Shown here piece after piece: positions 1-9,743 of a stretch of DNA of 37,318 nucleotides. The translations under genes were made by a program, and so were the position numbers. The notes below the pieces were generated by a model that saw only the letters and a program-made list of their open reading frames with translations, searched no databases and was not told the origin of the DNA. Source of the stretch: Hungatella sp. (lineage in GTDB: Bacteria; Bacillota; Clostridia; Lachnospirales; Lachnospiraceae). The first letter of the stretch is position 1; the number at the start of each line of letters is the position of its first letter. Where the stretch lies: NCBI GenBank assembly GCA_022795805.1, contig JAAWHK010000016.1, positions 1 to 37,318 on the forward strand, given 5' to 3'.

Positions 1-345
1 GATTTGGTCTGTACCGATGAGACGGCCCTGCACCGCTATTTATCCTCCCTGCCCATGGAACATATTTCGGGGAACTACTCGTTTGCCCCGGAGGGGAGGT
101 CCCTGTTCCTGATATTTGACACCCCGGAGGGCGTGCTGGCCGTTACCCTGTCAGACAGATTTTTAAAGCTGGTTCCCCTGTACGGCAAGGCAAACGTCCA
201 ATACTATTATCTGCCGGATGGCATAGACTGGGACGGGCTGAGTGAATATATGGCTGAGCGTCCCCCGCAAAATGCGTCCATGCCGCCGGAAGGGAGGATG
301 AATGGGGCAGAGATTTCCCGCCATCCCTGTCCCATGTCAGTCTGA
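1..345 (+). CDS. Unrecognised protein, 3' portion (cut by window edge)
   Basis: The frame is open from the first base to a TGA at 343-345, about 114 codons. A TTG at position 4 could serve as a start, but no ribosome site can be seen, so this is most likely the C-terminal part of a longer gene. The product is soluble, with alternating hydrophobic and charged stretches and a Pro/Met-rich tail. I do not recognise a family. It runs on the plus strand, convergent with the aldo/keto reductase gene, and so belongs to a separate transcription unit. Confidence 0.45.
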   Translation, partial: DLVCTDETALHRYLSSLPMEHISGNYSFAPEGRSLFLIFDTPEGVLAVTLSDRFLKLVPLYGKANVQYYYLPDGIDWDGLSEYMAERPPQNASMPPEGRMNGAEISRHPCPMSV

Positions 346-449
346 CAGAAGAAAATCAATGGTGCCAATGAGCAGTTGGGGATTGACAGACAGCCAGCAA
401 TGGGGGGAATTCATCATAATCAGGAAAATTGTTATGCAGATATGACTGT

Positions 450-484
450 CTGCCAGTCCCATGTTTCACCCATGGGGCTGGCAG
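450..484. repeat. 14-bp inverted repeat in convergent intergenic region
   Basis: Arms 450-463 and 471-484 pair over 14 positions, with one G-U in RNA, around a 7-nt loop. It lies between the two convergent genes ending at 345 and 531. Neither side carries a T-run, so it is not a canonical intrinsic terminator, but its position suggests a transcript-end or stabilising hairpin. The rest of 346-530 holds no convincing gene. Confidence 0.5.
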
Positions 485-530
485 CAGTATATAGAACAAT
501 CATTGAGAATTTATATGGTCTCTCTTTATC

Positions 531-1451
531 TTACGGCAGAATATTGCCCGCAGCCAGATAGATTTCGTACCACTCTTCACGCGTGAGGCCTATGTCCGAA
601 GCGCGGCAGATATCTTCGAATCTGGACAGGGTCATGGTTCCCGACAATACCTGCATATTGGCGGGATGACGCAGAATCCAGGCGACAGTGATCACCGTAT
701 CCGACACTTCATACTTTTTGGCAAGTTTGCGGAGCGTTTCATTGAGGGCCGTATACTTTTCGCTGTTCAGGAATACCCCTTCAAACATGCCGTACTGAAA
801 CGGCGACCAGGCCTGTATGGTGATATCATGCAGGCGGCAGTAGTCTAAGACTCCTCCGTCCCGGTCCACCGCGCCGTCACTCATCATATTGGCTTCCAGG
901 CCGCTGCGGATCATGGAGGCATGGGCCGGGCCAAACTGCATCTGATTGGCCATGATGGGCTGGTTTACCCATTTTTTCAGCAGTTCAATCTGAAAGGGCG
1001 TGTGGTTGGATACGCCGAAATAGCGCACCTTCCCGCTCTGCTTTAGGTGATCAAAGGCTTCTGCAACCTCCTCCGGCTCACAGAGCGCGTCGGGCCTGTG
1101 CAGCAGCAGCGCGTCCAGATAATCGGTCTTCAATCGTTTCAGAGATCCGTCCACGGATTCCAGTATATGCTTTTTGGAAAAATCATACATCCTGCCGGGC
1201 ACGATCCCGCATTTGGACTGTATAAACATATCCTCCCGCTTTCGGCCGCAGAGCTCCCGGGCCCGGGCAAATATGGTTTCACATTCCCCTCCCCCGTAGA
1301 TATCCGCATGGTCAAAGAAATTCACACCTTTTTCCATGGCCGTGTCCACAAGCTTTGCCGCCTGTTCCAGAGAAACACGGTTGATTCTCATACATCCCAC
1401 TGCGATAGCCGACACGTTCTGTCCGCTGCTTCCCCAACTTACACGCTTCAT
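531..1451 (-). CDS. Aldo/keto reductase (YdhF-like)
   Basis: A 306-residue NAD(P)H-dependent oxidoreductase of the aldo/keto reductase superfamily with a TIM-barrel fold. The family's catalytic tetrad is visible: D47 and Y52 in FFDHADIYG, K80 in IQSKCG, and H118 in LLLHRP. The C-terminal region carries a nicotinamide-cofactor-type stretch around LSGTMTLSRFEDI. The start is fixed by AAGGAGG seven bases upstream. It follows the PTS IIA gene by 91 bp but has its own promoter-like sequence, so it may be only loosely coupled to the sugar operon. The substrate cannot be told from sequence; a carbonyl or sugar-derived aldehyde is likely. Confidence 0.9.
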   Translation of the reverse strand: MKRVSWGSSGQNVSAIAVGCMRINRVSLEQAAKLVDTAMEKGVNFFDHADIYGGGECETIFARARELCGRKREDMFIQSKCGIVPGRMYDFSKKHILESVDGSLKRLKTDYLDALLLHRPDALCEPEEVAEAFDHLKQSGKVRYFGVSNHTPFQIELLKKWVNQPIMANQMQFGPAHASMIRSGLEANMMSDGAVDRDGGVLDYCRLHDITIQAWSPFQYGMFEGVFLNSEKYTALNETLRKLAKKYEVSDTVITVAWILRHPANMQVLSGTMTLSRFEDICRASDIGLTREEWYEIYLAAGNILP

Positions 1452-1484
1452 TCGCTGTCCTCCTTAACCGGGTTGTTTGTCCCT

Positions 1485-1512
1485 ATTCTACCACAGAACG
1501 ACAGGTTAGCAA
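1485..1512 (-). promoter_or_regulatory. Sigma-A-like promoter for the aldo/keto reductase
   Basis: On the minus strand TTGCTA and TAGAAT are separated by 16 bp. The -10 matches consensus at 5 of 6 positions and the -35 at 4 of 6. It lies in the gap between the IIA stop and the reductase ribosome site, suggesting independent expression. Confidence 0.5.
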
Positions 1513-1542
1513 ACTAATATTTTCTGTCAGAAGGAGGTTACA

Positions 1543-1857
1543 CTACGGCGTCATCCGTTTGTAGATGTCGATGAACTCTTCTGCCATAACGCGGAAGGTT
1601 TCGGCGCTCATAAGCTGGTCTTCCGCGTGCATCAGGATCAGGCCGGAATTTCCCAGCTTTCCGTTTGCGTCCAGCGTCAGAAGATCCCCATGGATGTGAT
1701 GGCCCTGGGTGTAGGCTTCGTCACCCTGTATAATCAGTGCTTCCGCCCCCTGAAAATCACCCTTTTTTGCGCACTGTACGGCATTGATAAAACACGATCT
1801 TGCAGTTCCCACATATGTAATAATTCCAAAACACGCTGTTTCAAATTCCGGGGTCAT
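1543..1857 (-). CDS. PTS lactose/cellobiose-family IIA component
   Basis: 104 residues, the normal length for the all-helical lactose/cellobiose IIA family. It accepts a phosphate from HPr and passes it to IIB. The phosphorylated histidine is very likely H77 in LILMHAEDQLMSAE, matching the family's conserved histidine near the last helix. A strong GGAGGAGG ribosome site precedes the ATG. It sits 15 bp after the IIC gene and is the last PTS gene of the operon. Specificity is inferred from the adjacent GH1 enzyme (beta-glucosides such as cellobiose); chitobiose or lactose-type sugars remain possible. Confidence 0.95.
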   Translation of the reverse strand: MTPEFETACFGIITYVGTARSCFINAVQCAKKGDFQGAEALIIQGDEAYTQGHHIHGDLLTLDANGKLGNSGLILMHAEDQLMSAETFRVMAEEFIDIYKRMTP

Positions 1858-1872
1858 TTTGTCCTCCTCCTT

Positions 1873-3186
1873 TTACCATTCATCGTCCTGTGCGTCTTTT
1901 TCTGCTTTGGCTTCCTCAACCAGGCTTTGCTTATCGACTCTTCGTATAAAAGGAAGGTAGATAAGAAACGACAAGGTGAGAATCACCGTCTGTAATAGCG
2001 CTGTCCGCCAGCCTCCGATCAGGAATCCCGAAATAATCGGCGGGCAGGTCCAGGGAACCTGGATGGCGCCGTAAAGCGGGCAGAGTCCCGTATAGAGCGC
2101 CGCGTACTGCAGTACACAGGCGATCACAGGCATGGCGATAAACGGGAATGCAAGCATGGGATTCATCACAATGGGGATGCCGAACAATATGGGTTCATTA
2201 ATATTGAACAGTGCCGGCACCAGTTCCAGCCTTCCCAGCGTCTTCAGCTGCTTTGATTTTGCAAGGAAGAACATATAGATAACAAGGCCGATGGTAATGC
2301 CCGCACCGGTTGTGTTGATGAACTGATCCAAAAACTGCATGGTCACAATGTGGCCGCCGTTTTTTACCGTCAGTTCGATCCCCTGATCCAGAAGCGCCTG
2401 GTTTTCAAGTCCGTTGGCCTGAAGGATGCCGGTCATAATGCCTCCGACGATGGTCGAACCGTGTACGCCGAAGAACCATAAAAAGGGCGTCAGGAAACAC
2501 ATCAGGACGGCTCCGCCGATGGAGTCGGTCATGCTCTGGAGAGGCGTCTGAATAACATTGTAGATTCCCTCCATAGCCGTCATATGGAATCCCATGGAAA
2601 AGATTCCGTGGACGACGGTGGCTCCGGTTACAATGACAGCTCCGGGAACCAGCGCTGAAAATGCGTTGGACACACCCTCCGGAACACCTGCCGGCATCTT
2701 GATTTTGATATTCCTCTTCAGGAACCAGCAGTAGACATAGGCAACGATCAGACCTACAATAATTGCGCCGACCATGCCTTTTCCGGCTGTCCAGCTTTTA
2801 TCTATAATACCCCCCACTACAGCTCCGCCTTCTGTCACAATCGACGCCGGCGTCATCATAATGAAGACGCCAAGCGCAACGATCGCCCCGCTTAAAGGCT
2901 CCTGCCCCTCTAATTTGATGTAGTTATAGGCGATGCCCAGAACAGCTATCATCGCACTGACATTAAATGTTGCGCCGTTTGCCTGTTCCAGCACGGCTTT
3001 GATGCCTGTCTGTTCCAGTACGGTTACAACCGCCGGAATCGGGAAGTTGGTAATGATCAGGAATACGGAACCTACGATCAGAAGCGGCATCGAATAGACC
3101 ATACCGTCCTTAATCGCCTGTATCCCCTTGGTATTAACAAACGCCATAATCCTGGGGATTATTTTATCATTTATTAATTGTTTCAT
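1873..3186 (-). CDS. PTS cellobiose-family IIC permease
   Basis: 437 residues with about ten hydrophobic membrane segments, typical of the lactose/cellobiose/diacetylchitobiose EIIC family. It carries the sugar across the membrane while IIB phosphorylates it. The family motif NINEPILFGIPIVMNP, involved in sugar binding, is intact at about residues 323-338. An N-terminal amphipathic stretch (LINDKIIPRIMAFVNTKGIQAIKDG) precedes the first membrane helix, as usual. A charged cytosolic tail ends the protein. The gene lies between IIB (31 bp upstream) and IIA (15 bp downstream), so the IIA, IIB and IIC units are separate polypeptides in one operon. Confidence 0.95.
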   Translation of the reverse strand: MKQLINDKIIPRIMAFVNTKGIQAIKDGMVYSMPLLIVGSVFLIITNFPIPAVVTVLEQTGIKAVLEQANGATFNVSAMIAVLGIAYNYIKLEGQEPLSGAIVALGVFIMMTPASIVTEGGAVVGGIIDKSWTAGKGMVGAIIVGLIVAYVYCWFLKRNIKIKMPAGVPEGVSNAFSALVPGAVIVTGATVVHGIFSMGFHMTAMEGIYNVIQTPLQSMTDSIGGAVLMCFLTPFLWFFGVHGSTIVGGIMTGILQANGLENQALLDQGIELTVKNGGHIVTMQFLDQFINTTGAGITIGLVIYMFFLAKSKQLKTLGRLELVPALFNINEPILFGIPIVMNPMLAFPFIAMPVIACVLQYAALYTGLCPLYGAIQVPWTCPPIISGFLIGGWRTALLQTVILTLSFLIYLPFIRRVDKQSLVEEAKAEKDAQDDEW

Positions 3187-3217
3187 CTCTCATTTCCTTT
3201 CTGACACTGGTTATTCC

Positions 3218-3529
3218 TTATTTGCCTGTTGCCAGTTTAAAAGCAAACCGCAGGACGCTCATCCCATTGCACATCCCGTAGTCGGCCATGGGGATAACAT
3301 CCACAGGAACGCCTTTCGCGCCGCATATTTCCTTTGCCTTGGAAAGCTGATACCCTACCTGGGGCCCTAATAGGGCCACGTCGGCTTCTCCGATGAGCCT
3401 TTCCATGTCAAGGATGGGATAGGCTTTGATATCCACTTCTTTTCCCTTTTCGTTTGCCGCCTCCTCCATCTTTTTCACAAGCAGGCTTGTTGACATTCCG
3501 TTTGCACAAAACAGTCTGATTTTTAACAT
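3218..3529 (-). CDS. PTS lactose/cellobiose-family IIB component
   Basis: 103 residues, the usual size of a stand-alone IIB. The phosphocysteine is C8 in the N-terminal loop LFCANGMSTSLL, the family's P-loop-like signature. It takes phosphate from H77 of the IIA protein and transfers it to the incoming sugar bound by IIC. AAGGAGG lies seven bases before the ATG. It is placed between the 6-phospho-beta-glucosidase (24 bp) and IIC (31 bp) in one operon. Confidence 0.95.
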   Translation of the reverse strand: MLKIRLFCANGMSTSLLVKKMEEAANEKGKEVDIKAYPILDMERLIGEADVALLGPQVGYQLSKAKEICGAKGVPVDVIPMADYGMCNGMSVLRFAFKLATGK

Positions 3530-3553
3530 GTTTTACCTCCTTCTTCCTGACGG

Positions 3554-5122
<1,569 letters not shown>

Positions 5123-5135
5123 TCATTTGTTACAT

Positions 5136-5163
5136 AAAAAAAACAGACAGGAGCCCTGTCTGT
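5136..5163 (-). terminator. Intrinsic terminator after the first RpiR gene
   Basis: A perfect 9-bp stem (ACAGACAGG / CCTGTCTGT) with a 3-nt loop at 5143-5163 is followed on the minus strand by seven or more T. It lies 12 bp after the RpiR stop and separates the regulatory genes from the PTS operon. Confidence 0.9.
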
Positions 5164-5175
5164 TGGGTCGGTTTC

Positions 5176-5922
5176 TTATTGAGTTTGGAATCTCTGAATT
5201 TCGCCGGTCAGCGTTTCCAGCAGATATACCACGGGGATCTGGGAAACCAGTTCAATATGTCCATGTCCGGAAGTCCTGGAAATTTCCGGCATATAGCAGG
5301 AAAAATTCACATCAGACATCTGTGCCGCGGGACAATGGCCGGTATTTGTCACGCTGATCAGGGGGGCGCCTGCTTTCTTGTAGCGATTGATCAGGAAAAG
5401 GATATCTTCACCGCCTCCCCAGGTGGAGAGAATAAGAAGCGCTGTCCGGGAATCTTCTTTAGGAGAGACGATTCCCCATCCGTCCTCCGCGGTGAAAGCC
5501 GGTTTGCCGATGCCGGAAAATAAATATGCCCCGTAGCGGATCAGGGGTTTGCTCTCCCTGTTCCCCGAAAGGATGATCTGGCCTGCATCCGCACAAATCT
5601 TTGCGGCCTGTGCCATTTTCTCTGCAAATACGCCGTCCTTTGGGGATGTTTTCATGTACTGTATGGCCGGTTCGGCATCAAGGCTTCCGGTTCGGGTGGG
5701 ACTGGCAAGTTCCTGACGAATCCGGTATTTCAGTTCGGTATAGCCGGAACATCCGGCTTTTTCACAGAACCGGAGGACGGTTGTGGTGGATACCCCCACG
5801 CTTCCCGCAATCTGCCGGATATTCATTGCCGGCACGGCTTCCAGGTGGGACACAATAAAATTGTAAACCCTGAATTCGCCGGGATTCATGTTCCTGAGCT
5901 GTTCATAGGAGAAAACAGGCAT
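5176..5922 (-). CDS. RpiR-family transcriptional regulator (HTH + SIS)
   Basis: 248 residues from the ATG at 5922, which has GGAGG before it. The frame is open back to 5997 but lacks a ribosome site there. The N-terminal RpiR helix-turn-helix includes NIRQIAGSVGVSTTTVLRFCEKAGCSGYTELK, about residues 34-66. The C-terminal half is a SIS sugar-phosphate-binding domain (IILSGNRESKPLIRYGAYLF and LILSTWGGGEDILFLINRYKKAG). Its position beside the PTS/GH1 operon, with a terminator and a palindromic operator between, suggests control by a sugar phosphate. The SIS domain is rather divergent from its neighbour, so the two regulators may sense different ligands. Confidence 0.9.
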   Translation of the reverse strand: MPVFSYEQLRNMNPGEFRVYNFIVSHLEAVPAMNIRQIAGSVGVSTTTVLRFCEKAGCSGYTELKYRIRQELASPTRTGSLDAEPAIQYMKTSPKDGVFAEKMAQAAKICADAGQIILSGNRESKPLIRYGAYLFSGIGKPAFTAEDGWGIVSPKEDSRTALLILSTWGGGEDILFLINRYKKAGAPLISVTNTGHCPAAQMSDVNFSCYMPEISRTSGHGHIELVSQIPVVYLLETLTGEIQRFQTQ

Positions 5923-6025
5923 GGGATACCTCCATTTTCTGGGTGATGGTTTCCGGTGCTTGGCGGCGCAAGGCCGGCCAGATTCATGAGTATGCACGAT
6001 TGTCCCTGCTGCCGGGGAGCGGGGA

Positions 6026-6754
6026 TTACGGTGTGATCTTTAAGTACAGTTTTTTTGCCAGTGTTTCGATAATATAGAGCACAGGGACCTGGGTGGTCAC
6101 GTTTCGCTCGTTGACCATCTTTGCGGTGACATGATAGGAAATGTTGCAGTCAGACATTTTGGCGAGGACGGAGTTGGCGTTGTTGGTAACGGATATGAGG
6201 GGGCAGCCTCTCTGCTGGAGATGGGATGCGATGTAGAGCGTCTGCCTGGTGGTTCCCGATTCTGACAGGACGATCAAAACCGTGTCTTCGGACGGATTCT
6301 GAAGGATGGGCAGCCACGGATCGTCGATAAACAGGCTGAAATATCCTACATTGGAAAAATACCTTGCACCGTATTTCCCCAGCATTCCGGAGGTGCCTAT
6401 GCCGATGAACAGGATGCACTTTGCCCTGACAAGATAGCTGAGTGCTTTGTCGAGGCTTTCCTGAAAGTCCTGGCAGCGGATCCTGGAGATGAAACTCTGC
6501 AGCTGGGTTTCTTCATCGTCTTTAAATATCTCCTGCTGCCCTTCAAGATATTCTTTATACCTGAGCTTAAACTCACTGTACCCCTGGGCTCCGCATTTTT
6601 TGCAGAACCGCAGAACCGTGGCCGTGGAGACGTGGGCCATGGCGGCTAATTCCTTGATGGTTAGTTTACCGATCTGTTTTTTTGATTTTACAATACAGTC
6701 GTAAACCGCAAAATCAAGTTCCGTAAAACTTTCCATTACCTCTTTTGTAAACAC
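6026..6754 (-). CDS. RpiR-family transcriptional regulator (HTH + SIS), second copy
   Basis: 242 residues. The HTH has the family pattern TIKELAAMAHVSTATVLRFCKKCGAQGYSEFK. The SIS domain has a clear phosphosugar loop (CILFIGIGTSGMLGKYGARYFSN) and LIVLSESGTTRQTLYIASHL. The start is GTG at 6754 with GGGGGTG upstream. An ATG six codons in is possible but has poor spacing. The ribosome site overlaps the stop of the kinase gene, so the two are probably cotranslated. It is paralogous to, but clearly diverged from, the regulator 103 bp downstream. Confidence 0.9.
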   Translation of the reverse strand: MFTKEVMESFTELDFAVYDCIVKSKKQIGKLTIKELAAMAHVSTATVLRFCKKCGAQGYSEFKLRYKEYLEGQQEIFKDDEETQLQSFISRIRCQDFQESLDKALSYLVRAKCILFIGIGTSGMLGKYGARYFSNVGYFSLFIDDPWLPILQNPSEDTVLIVLSESGTTRQTLYIASHLQQRGCPLISVTNNANSVLAKMSDCNISYHVTAKMVNERNVTTQVPVLYIIETLAKKLYLKITP

Positions 6755-6769
6755 GGTTTGTCACCCCCA

Positions 6770-9361
6770 TTACCTGTTGCCAGGCCTGAACCTGCCCATG
6801 ACGCTGAACATCCGGTTGATGTCAATGGGCTTTGCCAGATGATCGTTCATACCGGCGGCCTTGGCCATGGCCACATCCTCCTCAAACGCGTTGGCTGACA
6901 GGGCTATGATGGGCACGGTTTTTGCGTCAGGACGGTCCATGCCGCGGATCACCCGGGCCGCCTCATATCCGCTCATGACCGGCATCATCAGATCCATGAG
7001 AACACAGTCAAAGGTTCCCGGGGACGACGCCGCAAACGCGTCAACGGCCTCTTTTCCGTCGTTGGCAGTGACCACGCCGGCGCCTGCCTGTCCCAGCATA
7101 AACTCCACGATCTCACAGTTAATCTCATTGTCCTCCACCAGAAGGACCTGCATCCCCCCGAGATCGTCCTGCACATGCTGTTTTTCATCCTCTGTCTGCC
7201 CGCTCCAGGCTCCGTCGATCCGAACCGGCAGGGTGATCCGGACTGCGCTTCCGCCGCCGTCCCGGCTGTCCACCACAATGGTTCCCTTCATCTGGTCGAT
7301 GAGCTTCTTTACGATAAACATGCCAAGGCCTACACCGTTGTAATGGGTTCTGGCGCCCTGATGTTCCTGGGTAAAGGGTTCAAAAATGTGTTTCTTAAAG
7401 TCTTCCCCGATCCCGATTCCGGTATCCTCGATCACGAACCGGTAGTCCGCGATTCCGTTTTTGCAGGCGGACTCCGTAACCTGAATCCTCACCGATCCGC
7501 CGGAGAGGTTGTACTTGATCCCGTTGTCTATGACATTCATCAGGATCTGCTTTATGTGTAGCGGATTTCCCAGGAGCCTGGTGTGCTGCACATCAACCTC
7601 CTCAAACGTCAGCTGTATATCCGCCTGCTGTGCCTGGGCAGACAGGATCGTGATGCAGTCCTTCAGCGTGTCGCGAAGGTCAAAAGGCTCATCCTCCGCA
7701 ATAGGTCTTCCGCTTTCCAGCTTGCTGATCTCCAGAACGTCATTGACCAGGGATAAAAGGTGTTTGGCCGACACACGGATTTTCTCCCGGCAGTCGCTCT
7801 GGCGGCCTGGGTCATCCACACTTTTCTCCATAATGGACAGCATCCCCAGGATCCCGTTGATGGGGGTGCGCAGATCATGGGACATGTGGGAGAGGAATTC
7901 GCTCTTGGCTGAGTTGGCCCGTCTCACCCTCTCCAGAAGTTCCATGATGGCCTGCTCCTGCTTCTTCCGGGTCATCATGGTCTCTGTGATGTCCTGATGA
8001 TACCCGTTGAGGCAGGCGCCCGGTTTCTTGAACTTTCTGTCGGGCACACCTCCGCAGCGCACATAGATCCTCCCCAGCTCAGGGTGATTCCAGGGGTAGA
8101 TCACCTCGCTGCACCCGTTTTCCAGCATTTCTTTCACGGACTCCTGCACCATGGCGACATAGTCCGGCTCAATATTTTCAAACCAGCAGCGGAAGCACTC
8201 CTCCGGCCCTGTCTCCTCCGGAACTCCCAGGAGTATCCGCATGGTCCGGTCCGCGTACATCCTGGGCTGACACCCCTCCTCTAGCTCGATGGTCCAGATA
8301 CCGGTTCTGGCGCCCTCCAGGATGTCCTCCAGGCTCTGCCTGGCCTCCAGCTTGTATTTCTCCTCCTGCTCCACCACGGCGTTCACATCCCGCTGGGCAA
8401 AGATCGCCTGGTTCTCCTCCCCCGTCCTGCCTGTGGCGGAGAAATGGATCTCCAGGTATTTCAGTCCGTAGGAATTGTCGTTTACCTGATAACGGACATA
8501 GAACTTCTTCTTCGTCTTAAGCTGATCCAGTACATACTCCTTTCGGGTCACGGCGTACAGCCGTTTCTGGTCCCGGGGGATCACGTACCGGGAAATATAC
8601 CGCTCCATGGCCGTCTCATACCCGTCCTCAAAGTTGACGGCCCAATCCATCCGCAGCCGCTCGTTGTCCCGGTATATCTCACACTCTCCCGTGTCAAAGT
8701 TCACCTGATAGATGCCCAGATAGTCCACGCTGAGGGCGTGGAGGACATTGTGGCTCCGCTTTTCAAGCTCACGCACCAGGTTGCGCCGTCTCAGGGAGGA
8801 CACGATAAAGTAGGCCGTGGTCTGCAGCATATTGGACGTGTATTCCAGCGACTTCACAGGCGGATTGTCCACGCCGAAAAAGCCCACCGGTTTTTCGTTG
8901 TCATACAGGGGGACCACCACGAGAGAGCGGATGTTCTGCCGTTTCAGGGTCTCATACATGAGCGGATCGTCCTCACGGGTCTCCTCCAGGTCCCTGATGA
9001 TAATATACCTGCCTGTGCTGAAATTCCGGTACCAGATGGCGCACACCTCCTGTGGGACGTTCTGAAGGCTCTCCTTCTCCGGCTTCACACCTTCTGCCAC
9101 CCACTCGTACGTGTTGTCGTTGCCACCGGACTCGTTTTTCTCGAATATGTAGGTCCGTTCCCCACTGAGCGCTTTTCCAAGGTGTTCCAACAGCACATTG
9201 AGGGACTCATCGGGAGTCTCCTCCAGAAGGGCGGCGCGGAGCCCTTCATTGATGACAGCCTCCAGATTCTGAACGCTTTCCATGTCGCTAGGGTGCTGAC
9301 TTCCCACGGCCTCCTGTACGGCTGTTTCGGCCGGTGCAAAAAGCTTGTTTGAATACCCCAT
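6770..9361 (-). CDS. Soluble hybrid histidine kinase (GAF-PAS-HisKA-HATPase-REC)
   Basis: 863 residues from the ATG at 9361, chosen for GGAGGT seven bases upstream; 15 more codons are open but lack a good ribosome site. Domains in order: GAF-like, about 35-190 (SLVVVPLYDNEKPVGFFGVD); two PAS-like regions, about 205-330 and 350-460; HisKA with H495 in FLSHMSHDLRTPINGILGM; HATPase with N box NVIDNGIKYN and G boxes DTGIGIGEDF and GVGLGMFIVKK; receiver with D790 in VLMDLMMPVMSG and K844. No membrane helices and no HPt domain are seen, so the phosphorelay must finish on a protein elsewhere. It leads a likely kinase-RpiR-RpiR transcript. The signal is unknown. Confidence 0.92.
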   Translation of the reverse strand: MGYSNKLFAPAETAVQEAVGSQHPSDMESVQNLEAVINEGLRAALLEETPDESLNVLLEHLGKALSGERTYIFEKNESGGNDNTYEWVAEGVKPEKESLQNVPQEVCAIWYRNFSTGRYIIIRDLEETREDDPLMYETLKRQNIRSLVVVPLYDNEKPVGFFGVDNPPVKSLEYTSNMLQTTAYFIVSSLRRRNLVRELEKRSHNVLHALSVDYLGIYQVNFDTGECEIYRDNERLRMDWAVNFEDGYETAMERYISRYVIPRDQKRLYAVTRKEYVLDQLKTKKKFYVRYQVNDNSYGLKYLEIHFSATGRTGEENQAIFAQRDVNAVVEQEEKYKLEARQSLEDILEGARTGIWTIELEEGCQPRMYADRTMRILLGVPEETGPEECFRCWFENIEPDYVAMVQESVKEMLENGCSEVIYPWNHPELGRIYVRCGGVPDRKFKKPGACLNGYHQDITETMMTRKKQEQAIMELLERVRRANSAKSEFLSHMSHDLRTPINGILGMLSIMEKSVDDPGRQSDCREKIRVSAKHLLSLVNDVLEISKLESGRPIAEDEPFDLRDTLKDCITILSAQAQQADIQLTFEEVDVQHTRLLGNPLHIKQILMNVIDNGIKYNLSGGSVRIQVTESACKNGIADYRFVIEDTGIGIGEDFKKHIFEPFTQEHQGARTHYNGVGLGMFIVKKLIDQMKGTIVVDSRDGGGSAVRITLPVRIDGAWSGQTEDEKQHVQDDLGGMQVLLVEDNEINCEIVEFMLGQAGAGVVTANDGKEAVDAFAASSPGTFDCVLMDLMMPVMSGYEAARVIRGMDRPDAKTVPIIALSANAFEEDVAMAKAAGMNDHLAKPIDINRMFSVMGRFRPGNR

Positions 9362-9546
9362 AAATCTGACCTCCATATAGTTGCCGGGACCAATAACGTC
9401 ATTCATCCCGGATTGCTTTCCCTTATGATTGTAATAAGCTTTCTAAATATAACATAAATCGTAGAATTTTACCATGGTTTTTCAGCAGACAATGCAAAAG
9501 ATATAGCAAAATGTCTGTATATCGTCCTCAAACCTAAAAAACCTTC

Positions 9547-9574
9547 TTGACTATATGGGATTACGTGATAAAAT
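9547..9574 (+). promoter_or_regulatory. Sigma-A-like promoter for tRNA-Val
   Basis: TTGACT, 16 bp, TAAAAT on the plus strand, ending ten bases before the mature tRNA 5' end. Both hexamers match consensus at 5 of 6 positions. The upstream gap 9362-9546 is AT-rich and should also hold the kinase promoter on the minus strand. A TGTTATATT extended -10-like element is visible there, without a clear -35. Confidence 0.75.
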
Positions 9575-9583
9575 AGAGACAAC

Positions 9584-9656
9584 GGAGACATAGCTCAGCT
9601 GGGAGAGCATTTGCTTGACGTGTAAAGGGTCGCAGGTTCGAGCCCTGTTGTCTCCA
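9584..9656 (+). tRNA. tRNA-Val(GAC)
   Basis: A full cloverleaf can be drawn: acceptor GGAGACA (9584-9590) pairs perfectly with TGTCTCC (9649-9655). The D arm is GCTCAGCTGGGAGAGC. The anticodon stem is TTTGC/GTAAA with loop TTGACGT, giving anticodon GAC at 9617-9619. The T arm is GCAGG/CCTGT around TTCGAGC. The discriminator is A9656. CCA is not encoded. It should read valine GUC and GUU codons. Confidence 0.95.
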
Positions 9657-9670
9657 TGACAGATTTACGT

Positions 9671-9708
9671 GCGAAACCGGAACCATCCGCCGATGGTTCC
9701 GGTTTCGC
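9671..9708. repeat. 17-bp perfect inverted repeat after tRNA-Val
   Basis: Arms 9671-9687 and 9692-9708 are fully complementary with a 4-nt CGCC loop. It lies 15 bp after the tRNA and 36 bp beyond the stop of the convergent Crp-type gene. No T-run follows on either strand, so it is not a standard intrinsic terminator. It may end both convergent transcripts or help tRNA 3' processing. Confidence 0.75.
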
Positions 9709-9743
9709 GTGTGATAAAAAAGAATCCTGCGCCAGTCTGATCT

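Noticed and set aside
376-561. 61-codon plus-strand ORF near the left edge
   Set aside because: No ribosome site, it runs through the 14-bp inverted repeat and overlaps the end of the aldo/keto reductase antisense.
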